From an uncultured Clostridia bacterium (lineage in GTDB: Bacteria > Bacillota > Clostridia > TANB77 > CAG-508), in the NCBI GenBank assembly GCA_944393755.1, contig CALYBF010000005.1:1-23547 (forward strand): a stretch of DNA of 23,547 bases. Direction: 5' to 3'. The notes under the pieces are model-generated. The model made no database searches. It was not told the DNA's origin and saw only the letters and a program-made list of their open reading frames with translations. This document shows positions 1 to 6,817 of the stretch, one piece after another (the stretch's first letter is position 1; each line of letters starts with the position of its first letter). The position numbers were made by a program, and so were the translations under genes.

Positions 1-2
1 TT

Positions 3-720
3 TTATTCAACCATTTCTAAAGCATCACTTGTTCCATTTAAACCTTCTAAATTATAATAAGTATCTGGAATATTTCCAACAATAACATTTTCAGCAAGAA
101 GAACTTTATTTGTTATTTTTCTTTCTATATCTTTAAAAGGTGTAAGAACTTTAACATTACAACTAATATCGACATAAATTCTATGTAATGTTTGGTTTAT
201 ACCTTGTGATGTAAATTCACTATTTAAATTGGTTTCAATATTTCCAATTGATGAAATTCTAATTTTAACACCTGGTCCTCTACCTGATAACAACTTCCAC
301 CCTGTAAAACTTCCGAAGTGCTATTTCAATATCTTCTCTACCTAAATTATCAAATTCATTTTGCACATTTAAGGCAATTTTTGAATTAATTAAATTCATA
401 TTAGTAATATTAGATTTAATCATAGTAATATTACCATTTTCATCTTTTTCAACTGTGAACATATCTTCATAACTATAATCTTTCATCACTTCTATTGCTT
501 TTTCATTTGATATATTAGTTGCAATAGATTTTGCTTTTGATTCACACAAAGTATCAAAAATAGGAGAAACTGCATCTAGTACATATTTCATTGTACTAAA
601 TGCAATTATTAAAACAATTATTACCATAGCTAATTTTTTAGATAGCTTTTTTTCTTTACCGCTTCTATTTTGAAAACCATTTGGAAGTCTTATTCTAGGT
701 CTTGAATAAATTTTATACAT
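3..720 (-). CDS. yunB: Sporulation protein YunB, interrupted by a +1 shift at an in-frame CGG codon
   Basis: Two reading frames (720 to about 285, then about 314 to 3) together make one YunB-like protein of about 238 residues; B. subtilis YunB is of similar length. The first part has a basic N-terminus and one membrane segment at about residues 29-46. The second part carries the hallmark SGRGPG, then SEFTSQGINQTLHRIY and VGNIPDTYYNLEG. The frames join at 315: the 0 frame reads CTT-CGG-AAG and stops eleven codons after CGG, whereas skipping the C gives CTT-GGA-AGT-TTT-ACA (LGSFT), which matches the family's LGSLTG-type motif. The start overlaps the end of sipL by 8 nt, so the two are probably translated together. 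YunB is a mother-cell sporulation protein without a defined biochemical role. Identification is firm. Whether the shift is decoded, a mutation or an error is open. Confidence 0.88.
313..318 (-). other. +1 frameshift site 1: CTT-CGG-A within yunB
   Basis: On the minus strand the codons run GCA CTT CGG AAG. Family-consistent protein needs the frame to move +1 here, skipping the C of CGG (position 315) so that GGA glycine is read. The site lies in CTT-CGG-AAG, a CGG flanked by complementary triplets. No other base change is needed to join the two halves. Confidence 0.85.
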
Positions 721-2263
721 TTGTACTTACTGGAACTTTAGTATAATGTGGTATAAATATTTTTTGACCTGGCATAATTAGGTTTTCATCTTCAATTCCA
801 TTTGTCCTTGCAATATCATCTACTGTACTTCCAAATATTTTAGCTATTTTCCATAAAGTATCACCTTTTTTTACAATATACATTATTATACTATAATCTT
901 CTTCTTCCCTTTCTCCTGTTTTTTCTATTTCATCAATTACATTAATATTAGAAGTCTTATAAGAACTATTTATCATTTCTAAATCAATATTTGCATTAAT
1001 AATTCCACCATCTTGAACTATAAAATCACTATTTTTAACCATAACTTCTACAGAATTTACAACATCTTCTCCATTTTCTATATTGTCTAAACTATAATCA
1101 AAAGGAATATTTACATTTCTTATATCTACTTGTAAATCATCATTTGTTAAAATAAATTTTAATTCTACTTCTCCTTCATAAATAATTTTATTTTCTTTTA
1201 TATGTTCTTTTTCTATAACTGGCATTACATCTACATCAATAATACTTTTACCGGAAATATCATCTAAACTTATCGTTTCTCTAATTTCTAAACTATCTTT
1301 ATTACATCTTTTATCTCTTATAGTTGTTATTTTTCTTTTATTAAATTCTAAATTTTCAACTGGGCTATATAAATCTTGAATTAAACTAATTTCTTTTTCT
1401 TCATATACACTTGCAAAAACTCCTATTTCTATTTCTACATAAATAGAGTGTTCTTCTTGTGAATTAGGTTTTATTACTACATTTCTAATCTCATAATTAA
1501 CATCACATATACTTGCTTCTGTAACATCTGGTATATCAATAAAACCTACAACTGGTATATTACCATCAACTTTTCCTATTCTATTATCTTCTGTCAAATA
1601 CATTATTTTTACATTTGCATCTGCTTTAGTAAGTATTTTATTATAACTAACCTTAATATCTTTATTTTTTATTTCTACACCTGCTTTTAATATTTCTGCT
1701 AAATTATCTTCTACATTTATATTTATCGTATCTTTAGCATAAATCTTATTTTCTCCTTCACCTACTAAAGAATTTACATTTAAGCTTTCCTTTAAAGTAT
1801 ATATTCCATCACTTTCAGGAATACTGTTCACAATTGCAACAACCTCATTTGAATACACCTTTATACTAATTTCTATAGTTGCTTTTATTCCTACTTTTCT
1901 TCCATTAATTACTTTTGCTTCTATGCTTTTTAATTTTGTATCTATTTTACAATTCATATCTTCTGTTACATTTGGTATTTGTATATTTTCTGAAAAATCT
2001 AATGTTGTATTTAAACCTCTTACCTTATCATTTTCATCTTCTGCCATATACATTATATATGTATTAATATTACCATCTACTCTAACCTTTCCATCTAACA
2101 CTTCTTTTTTATAAATACATACAACCCCACTTGTACAAATTGTATTCAAAATATCTGGTTTAGAATCTGGTACTATCATATCTCCTTCAACAAATATAAC
2201 TTCTTTTTTTGTTGCTATTTGCTTATTTACAGATAAACTTTCTTTTATTGTTTCTACAACCAT
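713..2263 (-). CDS. sipL: SipL-like spore morphogenesis protein (DUF3794 repeats plus C-terminal LysM)
   Basis: This 516-residue protein has the SipL architecture: repeated DUF3794-type segments (for example VPDSKPDILNTICTSG near residues 32-47, and related repeats further on) and a C-terminal LysM domain at about residues 460-505 (YIVKKGDTLWKIAKIFG to MPGQKIFIP). In Clostridioides difficile, SipL of nearly the same length binds the coat ATPase SpoIVA through its LysM domain and is needed for coat assembly around the forespore; that role is inferred here by family. The ATG at 2263 is preceded by a strong AAAGGAGG ribosome site. Neighbours are yunB (8-nt overlap), veg and yabG, which support a sporulation cluster. 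No signal peptide is visible, as expected for a mother-cell cytosolic protein. Confidence 0.9.
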   Translation of the reverse strand: MVVETIKESLSVNKQIATKKEVIFVEGDMIVPDSKPDILNTICTSGVVCIYKKEVLDGKVRVDGNINTYIMYMAEDENDKVRGLNTTLDFSENIQIPNVTEDMNCKIDTKLKSIEAKVINGRKVGIKATIEISIKVYSNEVVAIVNSIPESDGIYTLKESLNVNSLVGEGENKIYAKDTININVEDNLAEILKAGVEIKNKDIKVSYNKILTKADANVKIMYLTEDNRIGKVDGNIPVVGFIDIPDVTEASICDVNYEIRNVVIKPNSQEEHSIYVEIEIGVFASVYEEKEISLIQDLYSPVENLEFNKRKITTIRDKRCNKDSLEIRETISLDDISGKSIIDVDVMPVIEKEHIKENKIIYEGEVELKFILTNDDLQVDIRNVNIPFDYSLDNIENGEDVVNSVEVMVKNSDFIVQDGGIINANIDLEMINSSYKTSNINVIDEIEKTGEREEEDYSIIMYIVKKGDTLWKIAKIFGSTVDDIARTNGIEDENLIMPGQKIFIPHYTKVPVSTNV

Positions 2264-2345
2264 TTAATTAACCTCCTTTAATATTCTTTATTTCATATAT
2301 ATTAAAGAAGTTCTTATTTTATTCGAAAATAAGAAAAAATGCTCA

Positions 2346-2372
2346 TAAAAAAAGCAGAAAATTAATTCTGCT
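2346..2372 (-). terminator. Intrinsic terminator after veg
   Basis: Read on the minus strand, 7-bp arms AGCAGAA and TTCTGCT flank a 6-nt loop and are followed directly by a run of T. It lies just past the veg stop codon and separates veg from sipL transcription. Confidence 0.8.
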
Positions 2373-2382
2373 AAAATTTTTC

Positions 2383-2679
2383 TTATAATGTTACTTTTTT
2401 TGGTTTTGGTTCTGGAGCTGGTGGTATCAAAGGTGAATAAGATTCTCCATCAAAAACTTCTACTTCTACTGTTCTTGTTAAAATGTCTGTATAACTATAT
2501 GTTACATTTCTATTATTTTCCTCATATTTTACTACAAAAATATTTGGATATGCTTTTTCTATTGTAGCTTCTTTCTCAAAGGATCTGCTTCTTCCTAAAG
2601 AACCTTTAACAATTATCTTTTGTCCTTCTTTTTCTAAAATATCTGTTTTTAAATTTGCTATATCTGATCTGCAAATCAT
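2383..2679 (-). CDS. veg: Veg family protein
   Basis: From ATG 2679 this is a 98-residue protein starting MICRSDIANLKTDILEKEGQ and containing GSLGRSRSFEKEATIEKAYPN and FVVKYE, typical of the Veg family (about 85-90 residues in Bacillus, so slightly longer here with a Pro-rich tail PPAPEPKPKK). A longer frame opens at 2742, but that start lies upstream of a consensus sigma-A promoter and cannot be on its transcript. The ATG at 2679 follows AAAGGAAGGTG at good spacing. Veg is a highly expressed small protein linked in Bacillus to biofilm gene control and spore outgrowth; its molecular function is poorly defined. It sits between yabG and sipL, as in many Clostridia. Confidence 0.9.
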   Translation of the reverse strand: MICRSDIANLKTDILEKEGQKIIVKGSLGRSRSFEKEATIEKAYPNIFVVKYEENNRNVTYSYTDILTRTVEVEVFDGESYSPLIPPAPEPKPKKVTL

Positions 2680-2706
2680 ACTATCACCTTCCTTTAAGCT
2701 AGCTTG

Positions 2707-2735
2707 ATTATAGCATTTTAAGGCTTTTCTGTCAA
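2707..2735 (-). promoter_or_regulatory. Consensus sigma-A promoter of veg
   Basis: On the minus strand TTGACA (2735-2730) and TATAAT (2712-2707) are separated by exactly 17 nt. Both hexamers match the consensus perfectly. The expected start is near 2700, giving a leader of about 20 nt that contains the ribosome site. This matches the strength of the well-known Bacillus veg promoter. Confidence 0.92.
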
Positions 2736-2749
2736 AGAACAAAATTTCT

Positions 2750-2756
2750 TGTCGAA
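2750..2756 (+). promoter_or_regulatory. Spo0A-box-like site upstream of veg
   Basis: The heptamer TGTCGAA matches the 0A-box core bound by Spo0A and lies about 15 bp upstream of the veg -35. A 7-bp match is weak by itself, but the placement is suitable for a regulator and a second copy occurs near the sortase promoter. Confidence 0.4.
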
Positions 2757-2861
2757 TTTCGCTATCGCTTTATTTTCTAAGGTTCTATCGTTTTATTTTT
2801 CAAGTATTACAGCTATATTACATTTATATTACAAAAATATTAAGTTGGTTTATTTTTATAT

Positions 2862-3674
2862 TTATATCAATTTCTTTAATTTGCCATTTGCACCTATTCC
2901 ACTAACTCCATTTTTACCATCTCTTAATTCATATGCAATATCATCTATTGTTATAAATCTATATTTTTCTGTAATAGCTACTTTTTCAGCAACAAGTAAT
3001 GGGTCTAAAAAATCTATTAAGATACGTGCTGGTGATGATGCAAAGTTTGCTCCTGCTGATATTAATGCTTCAAAATAGCTTTGGCACGCTCCTGCAAAAA
3101 TCACTAATTTTTCTTCTTTTTCTTTGTCATATTTTCTTGCTTCTTTTACTGTTTCAATAAAATATCTAGAATTTCTATAATTAAAAATATCATTATATTT
3201 TTTACCTTTTTTAAGCATACCATCATGTCCTGTAACTACCAAAATATCTGGTTTATAAATTTCTAATAAACGATTTACTACTTTTGGCTGTTTATATTCT
3301 GGGATATTTTTAACAGTAGCATTTAGACCAACTTTTTTATAATAATTATATGATTTTTCACTATATTTTCTATCTCCATCTAAATGGAGAATTTTACCTG
3401 TTACAGTTTTTTCATAACTTCTTTTGTAATTATACTTGTTTATTTTTATTTTTTTGTCTATTATTTTACTTGTTTTTTCTAATCTTTCGCTTACCATATT
3501 TTTAGGTATTATTTCCAAATCAGAAACCAAGCTATCTGCTTCTATTCTCTCAAATAAGCCATTTAATATAGCAACTTTTTCGTTTTTTATTTCTATAATA
3601 TTTACTACTTTAAAATATATGTCTTTACCATATGACTTTCTTCCTACAATATCACCTTTTCTAATATTTCTCAT
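2862..3674 (-). CDS. yabG: Sporulation-specific cysteine protease YabG
   Basis: A 270-residue protein with YabG signatures: an N-terminal domain with MRNIRKGDIVGRKSYGKDIYF, then HLDGD at about 97-101, VVTGHDG (His at about 150), FAGACQS with the likely catalytic Cys at about 197, and GANFASSPARILIDFLDPL. YabG is a mother-cell protease that trims coat proteins (and germination proteins in C. difficile). I chose ATG 3674, nine bases inside a possible GTG at 3683, because GAGGTG lies 6 nt before it and the GTG falls inside that ribosome site. An upstream CATAAAATA resembles a sigma-K -10, fitting late mother-cell expression. Catalytic assignment is by family knowledge. Confidence 0.92.
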   Translation of the reverse strand: MRNIRKGDIVGRKSYGKDIYFKVVNIIEIKNEKVAILNGLFERIEADSLVSDLEIIPKNMVSERLEKTSKIIDKKIKINKYNYKRSYEKTVTGKILHLDGDRKYSEKSYNYYKKVGLNATVKNIPEYKQPKVVNRLLEIYKPDILVVTGHDGMLKKGKKYNDIFNYRNSRYFIETVKEARKYDKEKEEKLVIFAGACQSYFEALISAGANFASSPARILIDFLDPLLVAEKVAITEKYRFITIDDIAYELRDGKNGVSGIGANGKLKKLI

Positions 3675-3704
3675 ATTGCTCACCTCAATAAAATAGGGCT
3701 ATTA

Positions 3705-3732
3705 TATTTTATGTCTGATTTTGTAGAAAAGT
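3705..3732 (-). promoter_or_regulatory. Possible sigma-K-type promoter of yabG
   Basis: On the minus strand CATAAAATA (3713-3705) fits the sigma-K -10 pattern CATA-NNN-TA, with an AC pair 17 nt upstream as a minimal -35. yabG is sigma-K dependent in Bacillus. The motif is short and the region AT-rich, so this is tentative. Confidence 0.4.
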
Positions 3733-3749
3733 GATATTTAAAATATTAA

Positions 3750-3998
3750 TTAATGTCCATATTTTCTTTTTGTTGCCATACCGCCTCTTATGTGTCTTTC
3801 TGCTTTATTTTCATCTAAAATTACTCTTACATCTCTTGCTAAAGCTGGGTTTATTTTCTTTAGTCTTTCTGCTATATCTTTGTGCACAGTACTTTTGCTA
3901 ATTCCAAATTTCTTAGCTGCACCTCTTACTGTATCTTTTGAATCTATTATATAATGTGCTAAATTTACAGCACGTTCTTCTATTGATACACCTCTCAT
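3750..3998 (-). CDS. spoIIID: Sporulation transcriptional regulator SpoIIID
   Basis: An 82-residue protein of the normal SpoIIID length. It begins MRGVSIEERAVNLAHYIID and has a helix-turn-helix at about residues 24-45 (TVRGAAKKFGISKSTVHKDI), then LKKINPALARDVRVILDENKAERHIRGG and a basic end. SpoIIID is a small DNA-binding protein that switches mother-cell genes between the sigma-E and sigma-K stages. ATG 3998 is preceded by AAAGGAG. The upstream 90 nt contain AATACAAT with a TAATAATT about 10 nt further up, loosely like a sigma-E promoter, which would fit but is weak. It lies directly upstream of yabG, a plausible target. Confidence 0.95.
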   Translation of the reverse strand: MRGVSIEERAVNLAHYIIDSKDTVRGAAKKFGISKSTVHKDIAERLKKINPALARDVRVILDENKAERHIRGGMATKRKYGH

Positions 3999-4096
3999 AC
4001 TGTTCTAACTCCTTTATGGAAATACTTTTGTTTAATTGTATTCTAAGATTTTAATTATTAGAACTTTAATATTTTTACAGGAAAATCTCCAAAATA

Positions 4097-4120
4097 AAAT
4101 ATAGGCTTTCGCCTATATTT
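4097..4120 (-). terminator. Terminator after the histidine phosphatase operon
   Basis: A perfect 10-bp stem (AAATATAGGC / GCCTATATTT) with a 4-nt loop is followed on the minus strand by a T-rich stretch. It lies about 10 nt past the phosphatase stop and ends the four-gene unit before spoIIID. Confidence 0.82.
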
Positions 4121-4130
4121 AAATTTATTT

Positions 4131-4670
4131 TTAGATTTTTATTTTATATTTCTTTATTTCACAATTATCTTGCTTAAAATCTATAATTTTTTGTGTATCA
4201 TATATATTTTCTATATAACTATAAATAGCTTTACATACGTCAAGATGACTAACTATTAAAATATTTTTATTTTCATATTTTAGTTTTATATCTTCTATAA
4301 AACTTTTAATTCTTTCTAAAATACTACCAAACCCTTCGCAATCACCATATATAATTGTGTTTTTACAATTATAGAATACATATTTATCAACAATAGAATC
4401 TGATTTATACATTAAACTGTTTGTATTTCTTTCTAACAATCTATTATCATAAATCACAGGTATTTTATTTGCATTAATTATTTCACAAGTCTGTTTTGTT
4501 CTTTTTAAAGGTGAACAAATTACTAATTCTATATCTGTATTTTTTATTTCTTTACTAGCTCTTTTAGCTTGTTTTATTCCATTTTCTGTTAAAAAAGAAT
4601 CATTTCTACCATTTAACAATTTTTTTACATTTAAATCAACTTCTCCGTGTCTTATTACATATAAATTCAT
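4131..4670 (-). CDS. Histidine phosphatase family protein (phosphoglycerate-mutase-like)
   Basis: The 179-residue protein starts with MNLYVIRHGE, the RHG phospho-acceptor motif. It also has the branch landmarks SPLKRTKQT (second phosphate-pocket Arg), LLERN, and SHLD with the second catalytic His near the C-terminus. Members remove phosphate from sugars, nucleotides or cobalamin precursors; the substrate cannot be told from sequence. I chose ATG 4670 because GGAG lies 6 nt before it, whereas the upstream ATG at 4676 directly abuts that GGAG. It is the last gene of a leftward unit running from tcdA, 9 nt after the TPR-like gene. Confidence 0.85.
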   Translation of the reverse strand: MNLYVIRHGEVDLNVKKLLNGRNDSFLTENGIKQAKRASKEIKNTDIELVICSPLKRTKQTCEIINANKIPVIYDNRLLERNTNSLMYKSDSIVDKYVFYNCKNTIIYGDCEGFGSILERIKSFIEDIKLKYENKNILIVSHLDVCKAIYSYIENIYDTQKIIDFKQDNCEIKKYKIKI

Positions 4671-4679
4671 AAACATCTC

Positions 4680-5372
4680 CTATATATTTATTGTATTTCT
4701 ATTTTTCTTCCATTTTTCATATAGATTTTCATATTTTTCTTTTAAATCTTTTTCTTTCATTTCATCATAATGTTTTATTAATTCATCATATCCAAAATCA
4801 GTATATAATATATGGTTATTTTCTTCTGCTAAATCTATCACTTCCGCTAATTTTTTATAATTTTTTGTATAACACATATACCAATTTTGCATACACATAT
4901 ATGGTTCGTCTTCATCTGGGTTTTGTTTTATAAACTTAAACAACATTTCTCTTGCTTTTTCTTCGTTGCCAATTCTAAAATAACAGTCTGCAATTTCTGT
5001 ATATATTTCTATGTTTAAATCCCTATCAAATTCTATATTTTCATATATCTTAGTTAGAATTTCTATTTCTTCTTTTACAAATTCCTCATTAAAATCACTA
5101 TAATATTGTAATAAATCTACAAAATCTTCTAACATCTCACTTGGCTTTATTCTATATTCTGTATTTTTATCTACAAAATTTATATCTTTTGTTTTATTTT
5201 CTTTTAAGATTTCAATTATAATATCTGTCATTTCATTATAATATTCTATTATTTTTTTATCAACTACACTTAATTCTTGTTTTGTTCCAAACTTATATGC
5301 TTGTGTTGTTTGCATTGCCATATCATCTATTTTCTCATTTAATCTAATTATTTTTTCTGTTTTACTATCCAT
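4680..5372 (-). CDS. TPR-like protein of unknown function
   Basis: A 230-residue acidic, helix-rich, probably cytosolic protein. I do not recognise a specific family. At about residues 120-160 a tetratricopeptide-like segment is visible (YTEIADCYFRIGNEEKAREMLFKFIKQNPDE), with the usual small and aromatic spacing, followed by Cys, Tyr and Trp-rich sequence (MCMQNWYMCY). There is no signal peptide or membrane segment. The start overlaps the end of the upstream membrane-protein gene by 8 nt and has a GGAG ribosome site inside that gene, so translation is probably coupled. TPR units usually mediate protein-protein contact; a partner might be the co-transcribed membrane protein, which is only a guess. 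Confidence 0.75.
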   Translation of the reverse strand: MDSKTEKIIRLNEKIDDMAMQTTQAYKFGTKQELSVVDKKIIEYYNEMTDIIIEILKENKTKDINFVDKNTEYRIKPSEMLEDFVDLLQYYSDFNEEFVKEEIEILTKIYENIEFDRDLNIEIYTEIADCYFRIGNEEKAREMLFKFIKQNPDEDEPYMCMQNWYMCYTKNYKKLAEVIDLAEENNHILYTDFGYDELIKHYDEMKEKDLKEKYENLYEKWKKNRNTINI

Positions 5373-6024
5373 TTTTAATCTCCTCTACATTTTTCTTATT
5401 ATTATAAATTCTATCTAATAACTCATCTGGATAATGTTCATCTAAAAATACGTCTAAATTGTTTTTAGGTTCTATATTTTGTCTTCTTTCTTGTTGCCTG
5501 CTTGATGCTAAAACTGATATTGTAATATCAAAAGTCATAAAAAGTATCATAAAAACACTTAAAATCTTAACACTTGTTTTATGTATTAAAGGCTCTAGTT
5601 TTTCTAAATTAGGATAAATTATCTTTAAAAATGCAACTGCAATTATTCCCCAATACACACAATAAAGCAAGCATATTCTACCATTTAAGTTTAAAAGAAA
5701 TTTGCTATAGTCCCAAGAAATTGTACCAAAAAATATCTCTTGGAAAAATGAGCATAAATATTCTAAAACACCACCCATTATTGCCCCTGCAAAAAATGCT
5801 TCTTTGGATTCTTTGAACTTTCTAATCAAAAAATAATATGCAACTGCACCCATACCATATACTTGTATAAAAGGTCCATAGATTAGCCCTTGTCTTATTA
5901 CTAATGTTCTTGTGTATATTGTTGCATATAACATTTCTATTATAAAACCAAATACACTTCCAATAACAAATATCCAAAACACTTTTAATATAAAATTAAT
6001 TCCGTTTTTTATGTTTTTCTTCAT
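5365..6024 (-). CDS. Putative ABC-transporter permease-like membrane protein (CmpB family)
   Basis: A 219-residue polytopic membrane protein. Hydrophobic segments lie at about residues 11-33, 45-65, 78-95, 112-133 and 148-170, and the C-terminal tail is charged and cytosolic-looking. The sequence FGFIIEMLYA, RQGLIYGPFIQVYGMG, GGVLEYLCSFFQEIFFG, WDYSKFLLNLNGRICLLYC is characteristic of the PF06541 family, named ABC transporter CmpB-like although no ATPase partner is usually known. The conserved WDYS and NGRICL stretch is the family's most constant part. It follows tcdA after 15 nt with its own GAGG site. No ABC ATPase is encoded nearby, so a transporter role is unproven. Confidence 0.85.
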   Translation of the reverse strand: MKKNIKNGINFILKVFWIFVIGSVFGFIIEMLYATIYTRTLVIRQGLIYGPFIQVYGMGAVAYYFLIRKFKESKEAFFAGAIMGGVLEYLCSFFQEIFFGTISWDYSKFLLNLNGRICLLYCVYWGIIAVAFLKIIYPNLEKLEPLIHKTSVKILSVFMILFMTFDITISVLASSRQQERRQNIEPKNNLDVFLDEHYPDELLDRIYNNKKNVEEIKNG

Positions 6025-6039
6025 ATATTTCCTCTAAAT

Positions 6040-6717
6040 TTATTTTATAATATCTTTTATTACTTCACCTGCAATAATTAGCCCCATAACACCTGGTACA
6101 TATGAAATACTTGCAGGTACTCTTTTTCTAATTACTGGTTCTTCTTTTGAATACACTACTTTTACATCTTTTATATTTTTCTTTTTTAATTCTTTTCTAA
6201 TTACTTTAGCAAGAGGACACACCTCTGTTTTCTCAATATCTGAAACAATAAAATTACAATCTAATTTATTTCCAGCTCCCATTGCTGAAATTATTTTGAC
6301 ACCCTCTTTTTTTGCTTTTTCTATTACTTTTAATTTAGTTTTAACATTGTCTACTGCATCTACTACATATGAATATGTATTATTTATTAAATCTTGTTCT
6401 TCAAAATCTAATTCTTTAGGATTAAAAATTTCTACATTTGCTTTAGGGTTTATTTCTAAAATTCTTTCTTTCATAACTTCTATTTTACTTTTCCCTACTG
6501 TTTTTAAATTACTATGTATTTGTCTATTTATATTACTAATTGAAATTTTATCAAGGTCTACTAGGGTTAAACATCCAACACCTGCTCTTGCTAGTGCTTC
6601 TACTACATATCCCCCTACTCCACCTATTCCGTAAATTATTATTTTAGCTTTTTCTAGCTTTTCTATAGCTTCTTTTCCAATTAGTTTTTCAGTTCTATCT
6701 TTCCAATTTTCTTCCAT
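6040..6717 (-). CDS. tcdA: tRNA threonylcarbamoyladenosine dehydratase (TcdA/CsdL, E1-like)
   Basis: A 225-residue member of the ThiF/MoeB/E1 fold. It has a nucleotide-binding loop at about 29-37 (YGIGGVGGY), then LVDLDKISISNINRQ, DAVDNVKTK and SAMGAG, and the end SISYVPGVMGLIIAGEVIKD typical of TcdA (YgdL). TcdA activates t6A37 of ANN-decoding tRNAs with ATP and cyclises it to ct6A. The companion sulfur carrier in E. coli depends on a cysteine desulfurase; a NifS-like gene lies 4 kb away, but a link is speculative. The gene opens a leftward four-gene unit from an extended -10 promoter shared with the divergent FAD gene. Confidence 0.9.
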   Translation of the reverse strand: MEENWKDRTEKLIGKEAIEKLEKAKIIIYGIGGVGGYVVEALARAGVGCLTLVDLDKISISNINRQIHSNLKTVGKSKIEVMKERILEINPKANVEIFNPKELDFEEQDLINNTYSYVVDAVDNVKTKLKVIEKAKKEGVKIISAMGAGNKLDCNFIVSDIEKTEVCPLAKVIRKELKKKNIKDVKVVYSKEEPVIRKRVPASISYVPGVMGLIIAGEVIKDIIK

Positions 6718-6749
6718 TTAATCTTTTTCCTCAATTTCTATTTTGAATT

Positions 6750-6782
6750 ATTATAGCATAGTTTTACTATTTATGCTATAAT
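6750..6782. promoter_or_regulatory. Palindromic divergent promoter pair
   Basis: An inverted repeat with arms ATTATAGCATA (6750-6760) and TATGCTATAAT (6772-6782) places an extended -10 (TGC-TATAAT) on each strand. The rightward one serves the FAD oxidoreductase (ATG 6818), the leftward one tcdA (ATG 6717). No good -35 is visible for either, as is common for extended -10 promoters. The symmetry could also be an operator that controls both directions together. Confidence 0.65.
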
Positions 6783-6817
6783 AGTTATATATTTTCTAAA
6801 AAATAAAGGAGCACAAA

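Noticed and set aside
2314..2334. 8-bp AT-only hairpin upstream of sipL
   Set aside because: It lacks a T run and is pure AT apart from the loop and ends; it may be chance.
2383..2742. Longer veg frame starting at 2742
   Set aside because: That start lies upstream of a perfect sigma-A promoter, and the ATG at 2679 has the ribosome site and the family N-terminus.
4001..4096. Sigma-E promoter of spoIIID (AATACAAT with TAATAATT)
   Set aside because: Spacing is shorter than usual for sigma-E and such words are common in this AT-rich DNA; kept only as a remark in the gene entry.
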